Assembly: GCA_965369305.1 (NCBI GenBank)
Contig: CBDUQG010000064.1
Coordinates: 1-5,481, forward strand
DNA: 5,481 nt
Origin: JAFGTE01 sp965369305
GTDB taxonomy: Bacteria; Patescibacteriota; Gracilibacteria; UM-FILTER-43-11
Direction of reading: 5' to 3'
Part shown: positions 1 to 5,481 of the stretch, in pieces
How positions within the stretch are numbered: position 1 is the stretch's first letter
Layout: each line of letters opens with the position of its first letter
Translations under genes and position numbers: made by a program
Notes under the pieces: model-generated
Told to the model about the DNA's origin: nothing
Seen by the model: the letters and a program-made list of their open reading frames with translations, nothing else
Database searches by the model: none

Positions 1-1
1 C

Positions 2-1909
2 CCCGGTATGGGGGTGAGCATTGATTTGCGTGGAAAAAAGAGTCGCGGCATTGTGGTTGAGCTTCAGTCTGAACTTAGTGAAAGTATTCCTAACATGCAG
101 GAGGTCTTGGAGCTACTTCCTGATCTTCAGCTTTCATCCGGCACTATTGAGCTGGCTCGCCGTATTTCCGATTACTACCAATGCTCGCTCCTTCGGGCGC
201 TCAAGCTTTTTGTACCTAAAACCCTTTGGCAAGGAAAGGGGAAGCGTACTTTGGCCCGCATTGAGAAGGAAGGCTACACACTCTTTGATTCTGATAGACT
301 TCCTATCGCCGACTTTGAACATGAGCTGACTTCGAGCCAAAAGACAGCTCTGGATGCAATTCAGAGTAGTGACCATCCTGCCTTACTTCATGGGGTCACT
401 GGTTCCGGGAAGACAGAAATTTACCTGAGGCTTATTTTGGAGGCTGCAAAGCAAGGAAAGCAGTCCATTCTACTCGTTCCTGAAATTTCGCTGACACCTC
501 AGATGATTGATTATTTTCAGCGCTATTTTGGACCACATCTGGCCTTGTTTCATTCAAAGCTTTCTGACGGCCAACGCCTTGATGAATGGTTTAAGGTGAA
601 GTCCGGCTATGCCCCCTTGGTGATCGGATCCCGTTCAGCTATTTTTGCGCCAGTGCGCGATCTGGGGCTCATCATTCTGGATGAAGAACATGAATGGACC
701 TATAAGCAGGAATCGTCGCCCTACTACGAAACTCATCGCGTGGCTGAAATGATGAAGGAGATGACCGGTTGCCAACTTGTTTTTGGCACAGCGACCCCAA
801 GACTTGAAACCTATCACAAATCCCAAGTTGGGGAATATAACCATGTGCGTCTGACTGAACGCGTGAATGAGTCGGCCCTACCCAAAGTCGAGGTGATAGA
901 CCTACGTGATGAATTCAAACGAAAGAACTACAGTATTTTTTCCAGCTCCCTTTATTCGAAGATTGAGGATCGCCTTAAAAAGAAAGAGCAGATCATTCTT
1001 TTCGTGAATCAGCGTGGTATGGCTAGAGCAGTGGTTTGCCGTGACTGTGGCCAGTCACTCAATTGTCCTGAATGTGAGGTGAGCCTAAAGCTCCACGGAG
1101 GCTCCTATGGCAGTAGGCAGTACCTACTTTGCCACTATTGCAGCTATCGGGCTGAGCCTCAGCTAACTTGTCCTCACTGTGACTCGCATAACATTCGTCA
1201 TGCTGGCCTTGGGACAGAGCGCGTTGAAGAAGAGCTTTTTAGGGCCTTCCCGGAAGCTCGCGTGGTGCGGGCCGACAAGGATACAACCTCAGATAAACTG
1301 GGCTTTGAGCCAATTTATGAAGCCTTTAAAAAGAAGCAGTACGATGTGCTGGTGGGCACTCAAATGGTGGCCAAGGGCCTTGATTTTCCAAATGTGACTT
1401 TAATTGGCATTATGCTGGCTGACATTGGTCTTCACGTTCCGGATTTCCGCAGTCATGAGCGCCTTTTTCATCTAATTACTCAAGTGTCCGGGCGAGCCGG
1501 TAGGGGGGTGTCCGAAGGGGAGGTGGTGCTTCAGACCTACCAGCCGGATCATCATGCGATTCAGATGGCAGCTGGTTATCAGTACGAAGATTTTGCAAAG
1601 AAGGAGCTCGATTTTCGAAAGCGCCTGAAGTATCCGCCTTATGGACACCTGATTAAATTCATTGTGACTGGTACTGAACAGGAAAAGCTGAGGCAACATG
1701 TGAAGCAGGAACAGGAGTTGCTGGAAGACATATTTAAGGTCAATAAAATGCCGGTGACCATTGTGAGCGCTCCTGCTATGATTCCCAAAATCGGCCAGAC
1801 CTATTATTATAATGTGCTACTAAGAAGCCCGGAGCCCCACGTGATCTTTGATCATTGGAAGGTGCCGCCTGGCTGGAGGATTGATATGGATCCGGTCCAT
1901 ACCGTTTAG
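2..1909 (+). CDS. priA: Primosomal protein N' (PriA), replication-restart DNA helicase, 5'-partial
   Basis: PriA is a superfamily 2 3'-to-5' DNA helicase that recognises stalled or repaired forks in the cytoplasm and starts reloading of the replicative helicase. Residues are numbered from the ATG at base 8. Residues 1-73 match the end of the 3'-DNA-binding domain (GIVVEL at 14-19, SDYY at 54-57). The helicase core begins near 107: Walker A GVTGSGKT (129-136), DEEH box (225-228), GTATP (260-264), GTQMVAKG (450-457) and QVSGRAGR (492-499). Eight cysteines in four CxxC pairs (344/347, 353/356, 375/378, 388/391) form the two zinc sites. The C-terminal domain ends with DMDPV (626-630), like the DVDP of E. 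coli PriA. The frame is open to the left edge, and the ATG at base 8 falls inside the conserved N-terminal domain, so about 30 codons, including the true start, probably lie outside. The winged-helix domain appears absent. All visible catalytic motifs are intact, so the protein is probably active. Confidence 0.96.
   Translation, partial: PGMGVSIDLRGKKSRGIVVELQSELSESIPNMQEVLELLPDLQLSSGTIELARRISDYYQCSLLRALKLFVPKTLWQGKGKRTLARIEKEGYTLFDSDRLPIADFEHELTSSQKTALDAIQSSDHPALLHGVTGSGKTEIYLRLILEAAKQGKQSILLVPEISLTPQMIDYFQRYFGPHLALFHSKLSDGQRLDEWFKVKSGYAPLVIGSRSAIFAPVRDLGLIILDEEHEWTYKQESSPYYETHRVAEMMKEMTGCQLVFGTATPRLETYHKSQVGEYNHVRLTERVNESALPKVEVIDLRDEFKRKNYSIFSSSLYSKIEDRLKKKEQIILFVNQRGMARAVVCRDCGQSLNCPECEVSLKLHGGSYGSRQYLLCHYCSYRAEPQLTCPHCDSHNIRHAGLGTERVEEELFRAFPEARVVRADKDTTSDKLGFEPIYEAFKKKQYDVLVGTQMVAKGLDFPNVTLIGIMLADIGLHVPDFRSHERLFHLITQVSGRAGRGVSEGEVVLQTYQPDHHAIQMAAGYQYEDFAKKELDFRKRLKYPPYGHLIKFIVTGTEQEKLRQHVKQEQELLEDIFKVNKMPVTIVSAPAMIPKIGQTYYYNVLLRSPEPHVIFDHWKVPPGWRIDMDPVHTV
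1037..1180 (+). other. PriA zinc-binding insertion (two Cys4 sites)
   Basis: This segment of the priA product (residues 344-391) carries CRDC, CPEC, CHYC and CPHC. In known PriA structures the equivalent eight cysteines bind two zinc ions in an insertion within the second helicase lobe, which is needed for primosome assembly and contacts with partner proteins. All eight ligands are present. The loop between the second and third pairs includes a Gly/Ser-rich stretch (HGGSYGSR, 363-370) that is slightly longer than in E. coli PriA. Confidence 0.9.
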
Positions 1910-4900
1910 CTGTTTGACTGCGAGTTTGCCACTAGGCTAGCAAGGATGAGCTGAAATTGCTGTTCGCTCATTTGGCCAAACATCGTGCTGATAATAAGGT
2001 CCATTCGGTCATAAATCTGGTCGATGGTGGTGACTTCACCCATTTCGGCGGCCAGTGCTGGATAGCGCTGAGCCAAATACTGCGCGGCCTGCTGACCGAG
2101 TTCCTGCTTTTTGGCGTCATCTCGTGCTTCCTGTCCGGAGAGCATTCCGAAAAAATCGGGATCAATCATGTGAAGAAAACTGACCGTTATTTCGCGGTGC
2201 TGCTTGGTGCTCAAATCACCATGATTGCCAACGCCACCTTCACGAGGTTTTGCAGCATTCATGGATTCATTTTCACGCGTGCTGATATCACTTTCTTTAC
2301 GGTTGTAGGCGGTTCCGTCGAGTACCCCTTCAGCCATCGCAATCCAACCCGCCATTCGGGCAAAGTTTTCTTTGCTGGCAAACTGAGGGTTTTTCGCGTT
2401 TTCTTCGAGCCACTGTATGGCGCCCACATAGGCATTACCCACGGCAGTCGCTTTGGTTTCCTGCTGCCCGGATCGACCGGCCAGGAAGCGTTTGGCCGTA
2501 TCGGCATCACCTAAACAAGCAATACTACGACCCCAGTCGTGATCCCATTGACGCTCACTCACTGATTTCTTTACGCGGTCAACCACATTTGGGTTATTTT
2601 GAACCTCTGTCCAGAACCAGTTCTTAAAGTCGGCGCCCCCCGTGCTTACAATGCTTCCCGCTTCGAAGGATTCCTTGAAGTTTGTCTCACAAAGCCACTT
2701 CCAGTCTGCGGTACTAAGTGGCGGCTGGCAGGCAGGTGAAGAGAACCACTCAATGGGCGGCCAGATGTTTAAGTGCTTCCCCAGCGCCAGTCCTCGGTCA
2801 GGGGCTAGTAATCCTTCAGCCATTCCCACCATCAGGTGGAACATAACGTTCTCGGCAAAGGACTTTCCGTTCTTAATACAGTATTCGATGATGGATTCAT
2901 AAAGAATCGGATCAATCTGTTCGCCTTCACGGGCTCTCTCCAGAAGCTGATCCAGTCTGTCGGTCAGCTTGTCTTGCGTACGGTCATGTACGGCGTCGAA
3001 CTTACCTTTTTCACTTTCGTAAGAGCTCTCGTTACTTCGTTCCAGAGTGGTGAACTCATCGTAGTCGTATATTTCACCCAGTGCCCGGTGAAGTCTTTGC
3101 CGCAGCAGGATCGGATTATGAAGGAGGATATGGTCTCCGGGTTTAAGAACCACGGCTGACTGCAGCTTGTTCAGGGCAATCCACAAGTCCTCATTACGCC
3201 AGTCGAGCTGTCCTTTTTCGGCCAGAATACGCAATATTGCTTTGAGCTGGTCGGCATTAGGAGTCATGCTTTGAGCCAGGCTATTAAGTTCGTCGTATAG
3301 CTGCCAGGCATCGAGGTTTTCGTAGCGACCTTTCCATTCATTCACTTCTTCTGCCTCCGCTTTTTGCTGACGCGCTGTGGCTTCACGTCCCAGATCAGTT
3401 CCACTGAAGAGTGCCATTCCCAGCTGGGCGGCATGATCGGCGTTTTTACGCTTGTGTCGGCGCCCGAAGAATTCATACACATCCTTCCCGAGCTGCACAA
3501 AATCCTCAACTGACAAGAAAGTGGTATTGAGCCACATTTTGCGGAAGAAGCCGATTTCGTTGTTGGGTGCTTTGCGGGCCGCCTTACCAACCAAGTCCTC
3601 AATTTCATTAAGGTCGCTGGATACCTGCTTATTCCGACCCTGAATGATGGCATCCAGCACATCAATGTCTCCCATTTGGTGCACGTCGTTATTCAGACTT
3701 TCTGTCCCATCCGTAAAATCTGACATGGCACTAAGCAAGGCTGCTGCGTCAGGTACTAGGTCCAGATACTCAGATTTTCGTAGTTCTGAAATCCTTGATT
3801 TGATATGGTCTATCTTCTCCTTATTTTTCTGATAAACCGCTTCACCTTTGCTTTGAGCTTCGACTTTGATCGCCTTGTCGCCCAGGTCTTTGAACTCTTC
3901 GCCGGCTTCGACACCAGCTTCATAACCACGAATCTTCGGCTTGGCTTCATCTTCATACCTCTTGGTCTTTTTGGCGACATCGCCAATGGCTTTTCCGATA
4001 CCGGCCCCAACGAGCAAATTATTGAGCTTGTCTGTTGGAGTATCACCCTTGCTCCATACCTGCCCCATTTCATTCTGCATGGCGTAAAGCTCGCTTAGAA
4101 TGTCGTCATCTTCCCACTCTTCACCGTGGGGCGGCATCTTGCCTGTGGACTCAGTCATTTCAATGAAGGCGGCGCGGATTTTTTGCCACTGCTCAGGATT
4201 GCCTTCAACGAGTTCCTTTCGGATTTGATCTTTGACATCCTTGCTCTTTTCAAATTCCAGATGTAGCAGTTCGTGCGTCACCTGTTTTTTGAGTTCATCC
4301 ACGTTTTCGGTGCCTTCAAGGGCGCTTTGATCGAGAATGATTTTCCATTCATCACCGCGTTCATAAAAGACCATGTGTCCCTTTTCGGTGTACTGGCGAT
4401 ATTTCTCTTCGAATTCTCCGTGCGGTACAAATTCCAGATGCTCAGCTCCCAGATTATCTTCGAGAATGGATCTGACTTCATCGGCTGACTTTGCTCCTTC
4501 CAGTGCCATAATGGTCTGGTGGGCCTTCTTGGCATCGGCATCTTCAGTAATTCGCTCATCCATGCTTTCGAGCATGTCCAGCTTTGGCTCAAGGGTTTTA
4601 AGGTCATTTTGGACCTGAAGGAGTTCCTCAGGTGACATCTGATCCAAATTTGCCAGCCTACCTTCGAACTCTGCAGCCCACTCATGCATTTCACTACTGG
4701 AATCTGATAGGGCAGCCAGCCTCTTGTCGGCTTGAAGTTCGGGATCATCCAATCGCTGACGTTGTTCTTCTAGTGATTTTTGAACTCTTTCAGGAGTGTA
4801 GGCTGCTGCTATGGCTTCTTTGAGCTTTCCAAAATCTTCCTGAATTTTAGCCTCAACCGCTGCTCTATTTTCTTTGAGCTCCTCCATTTCTTCGCGACTG

Positions 4901-5481
4901 GTGTTTAAGGTTAATCTGGCACTTTCCATGTTCTTGCCTAGCTTGGCAAGCAAGGCTGGATCATGATTCTCATCAATTAGCAACCTCTTTGCCTCGGACA
5001 GTTCAGCTGACATCCTATCAGTCATTCCTTCACTAAAGGCGCCACCTTGGTTTATTTCAGTGATCTGCCCTTCCATTTCCCTGACCTGGGTTCCTAGGTA
5101 TTCCTTGATTCGCTCGGTCCGAATGAACTGAGCTTCTTTTAGAGTTGTTCTGAGGCTATGAAGAACGTCATCATTCACGACAGAAAGTAGCTCAGGCAGT
5201 CCGACCTGTTTGCGGGGTTTATCTGTCCCAGGATACTGCTCCATGTGGATAAGGCCTGGTCTCGCGAGGAGCGTCTTGGCTTCATCGTTGGTGTGCATTT
5301 GCTCAAAGGCGGCAGCCAGTTGGCCCTGAGATGCATCATCGAAAAAGGGGAATAGATCTGATTGCATCAGAAAGTTAAGATCTATCTGATCGAAGGACCC
5401 GTCATCCAGTCTGGCGAGCAGAAACTCGTCGTATTTTATTTGATCAATGGCTTCACCTAGCGTATCAGGAGAATTCACCGG
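1906..5481 (-). CDS. Large coiled-coil-rich protein of unknown function with an embedded HExxH zincin-like domain, 5'-partial
   Basis: I do not recognise this gene as a named family. Residues are numbered from the GTG codon at 5478-5476. The frame stays open (a Pro codon) to the window edge and no start signal is visible, so the real N-terminus, and any signal peptide, is probably outside. At least 1,190 residues are present and the protein ends at a TAA. Visible layout: a helical N-terminus; Glu/Lys/Leu-rich probable coiled coil at about 105-320; a zincin-like segment at about 345-470 with HELLH at 402-406; a short Gly-rich hydrophobic stretch (488-499); charged helices (500-570); an aromatic patch and basic cluster RRHKRK (673-678); more charged helix (about 695-720); then a Trp-rich helical C-terminal half. 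No clear membrane-spanning helix and only four cysteines (867, 917, 930, 988) were found, which suggests a soluble, probably cytoplasmic protein. Length and lack of internal stops over 3.5 kb make the reading frame secure. A structural scaffold or a metallopeptidase-containing protein are both possible; function is unproven. Confidence 0.9.
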   Translation of the reverse strand, partial: PVNSPDTLGEAIDQIKYDEFLLARLDDGSFDQIDLNFLMQSDLFPFFDDASQGQLAAAFEQMHTNDEAKTLLARPGLIHMEQYPGTDKPRKQVGLPELLSVVNDDVLHSLRTTLKEAQFIRTERIKEYLGTQVREMEGQITEINQGGAFSEGMTDRMSAELSEAKRLLIDENHDPALLAKLGKNMESARLTLNTSREEMEELKENRAAVEAKIQEDFGKLKEAIAAAYTPERVQKSLEEQRQRLDDPELQADKRLAALSDSSSEMHEWAAEFEGRLANLDQMSPEELLQVQNDLKTLEPKLDMLESMDERITEDADAKKAHQTIMALEGAKSADEVRSILEDNLGAEHLEFVPHGEFEEKYRQYTEKGHMVFYERGDEWKIILDQSALEGTENVDELKKQVTHELLHLEFEKSKDVKDQIRKELVEGNPEQWQKIRAAFIEMTESTGKMPPHGEEWEDDDILSELYAMQNEMGQVWSKGDTPTDKLNNLLVGAGIGKAIGDVAKKTKRYEDEAKPKIRGYEAGVEAGEEFKDLGDKAIKVEAQSKGEAVYQKNKEKIDHIKSRISELRKSEYLDLVPDAAALLSAMSDFTDGTESLNNDVHQMGDIDVLDAIIQGRNKQVSSDLNEIEDLVGKAARKAPNNEIGFFRKMWLNTTFLSVEDFVQLGKDVYEFFGRRHKRKNADHAAQLGMALFSGTDLGREATARQQKAEAEEVNEWKGRYENLDAWQLYDELNSLAQSMTPNADQLKAILRILAEKGQLDWRNEDLWIALNKLQSAVVLKPGDHILLHNPILLRQRLHRALGEIYDYDEFTTLERSNESSYESEKGKFDAVHDRTQDKLTDRLDQLLERAREGEQIDPILYESIIEYCIKNGKSFAENVMFHLMVGMAEGLLAPDRGLALGKHLNIWPPIEWFSSPACQPPLSTADWKWLCETNFKESFEAGSIVSTGGADFKNWFWTEVQNNPNVVDRVKKSVSERQWDHDWGRSIACLGDADTAKRFLAGRSGQQETKATAVGNAYVGAIQWLEENAKNPQFASKENFARMAGWIAMAEGVLDGTAYNRKESDISTRENESMNAAKPREGGVGNHGDLSTKQHREITVSFLHMIDPDFFGMLSGQEARDDAKKQELGQQAAQYLAQRYPALAAEMGEVTTIDQIYDRMDLIISTMFGQMSEQQFQLILASLVANSQSNS
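2134..2931 (-). other. Trp-rich helical C-terminal domain of the large protein, family unknown
   Basis: About residues 850-1115 differ in composition from the coiled-coil part. They are richer in Trp, Phe and Gly, have little heptad character and look like a compact globular helical domain. Features are an amphipathic hydrophobic run (NVMFHLMVGMAEGLLAPDRG, 877-896), a Trp-rich stretch (WPPIEWFSS, 906-914; DWKWLC, 925-930; NWFWTE, 953-958), and a Gly/Asn/His segment (GGVGNHGD, 1081-1088). All four cysteines of the protein are here but are too scattered to suggest a metal site. I cannot assign a family. The contrast with the N-terminal part suggests a separate functional module. Confidence 0.45.
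4069..4446 (-). other. Putative gluzincin-like metallopeptidase domain inside the large protein
   Basis: This covers about residues 345-470. It has the order expected of a small zincin: a predicted beta-strand (EWKIILDQ, 377-384), then a helix with THELLHLEFE (401-410) giving the HExxH signature (H402, E403, H406), then a later helix with SELYA (462-466) whose E463 could be the third zinc ligand, 57 residues after H406. The metzincin pattern HExxHxxGxxH is not met, so a gluzincin type is the better guess. HExxH can arise by chance in a long helical, Glu/His-containing protein, so zinc binding and peptidase activity are inferred. The codons for HELLH lie at 4261-4275 and the codon for E463 at 4090-4092. 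Confidence 0.55.
4519..5166 (-). other. Probable coiled-coil region of the large protein
   Basis: About residues 105-320 are dense in Glu, Lys, Gln, Leu and Ala with few Pro, Gly or aromatic residues, and show repeated heptad-like Leu/Met/Ile spacing (for example SREEMEELKENRAAVEAKIQ, 194-213, and the stretch at 233-253). This is typical of long helical coiled coils, usually used for oligomerisation or as spacers. The call is made by eye, without a coiled-coil score. Confidence 0.6.

Noticed and set aside
8..10. ATG at base 8 as the real start of priA
   Set aside because: The frame is open to the left edge and this Met falls within the conserved N-terminal DNA-binding domain, about 30 residues in when compared with E. 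coli PriA. The start must lie outside the window.
1875..1909. GGAGGA followed by ATG near the priA stop, resembling a ribosome binding site and start
   Set aside because: The ATG is in the priA frame and would give a peptide of seven residues. It codes the conserved C-terminal DMDPV of PriA, so the resemblance is incidental.
1886..1935. Short inverted repeats (ATGGA/TCCAT at 1886-1900 and TTGC/GCAA near 1926-1943) as possible terminators
   Set aside because: The stems are only 4-5 bp, not GC-rich, and no T-run follows on either strand, so they do not make a credible intrinsic terminator.
1957..2514. 185-codon open frame on the plus strand, antisense to the 3' part of the large gene
   Set aside because: It lies wholly inside a far longer frame on the other strand, its product shows no recognisable motif, and no ribosome binding site or promoter stands out. 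It is best explained as a shadow frame.
4261..4275. HELLH as a metzincin active site
   Set aside because: The following residues do not give the HExxHxxGxxH pattern; there is no Gly or third His at the required positions.
4278..4748. 156-codon open frame on the minus strand in another phase within the large gene
   Set aside because: It is nested in the same strand as the main frame and its translation is low-complexity, rich in Trp, Ser and Pro, as expected of an out-of-phase reading of coiled-coil codons.

Overview
The window holds two protein-coding genes that converge tail to tail and fill it almost completely. Both run off the window edge at their 5' ends, so neither true start codon is visible. 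No RNA gene, mobile element, CRISPR array or intergenic gap over 300 bases was seen.

Left third, plus strand: a near-complete primosomal replication-restart helicase, PriA (primosomal protein N'). All the diagnostic helicase motifs and the eight zinc-binding cysteines are present. The segment between the N-terminal 3'-DNA-binding domain and the helicase core is only about 33 residues, too short for the usual winged-helix domain.

Right two thirds, minus strand: one very large reading frame of at least 1,190 codons for an acidic, mostly helical protein that I do not recognise as a named family. It has a coiled-coil-rich N-terminal third. A zincin-like segment follows, with an HELLH motif and a candidate third glutamate ligand 57 residues downstream. 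After that come a second coiled-coil stretch, an aromatic patch ending in a basic cluster, and a Trp-rich helical C-terminal half. The stop codons of the two genes overlap by 4 bp (TTAG, 1906-1909), and no convincing intrinsic terminator lies between them.

The organism is bacterial, with base composition near half GC by eye and TAA and TAG as the stops seen. The compact PriA and the giant lineage-specific-looking protein next to a housekeeping gene would fit a reduced-genome bacterium such as a Patescibacteria/CPR lineage. This is inference with low to moderate confidence; other poorly sampled groups are possible. The two genes are on opposite strands and nothing shows that they work together. 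PriA restarts stalled replication forks, while the large protein could be a coiled-coil scaffold with an embedded metallopeptidase-like domain.
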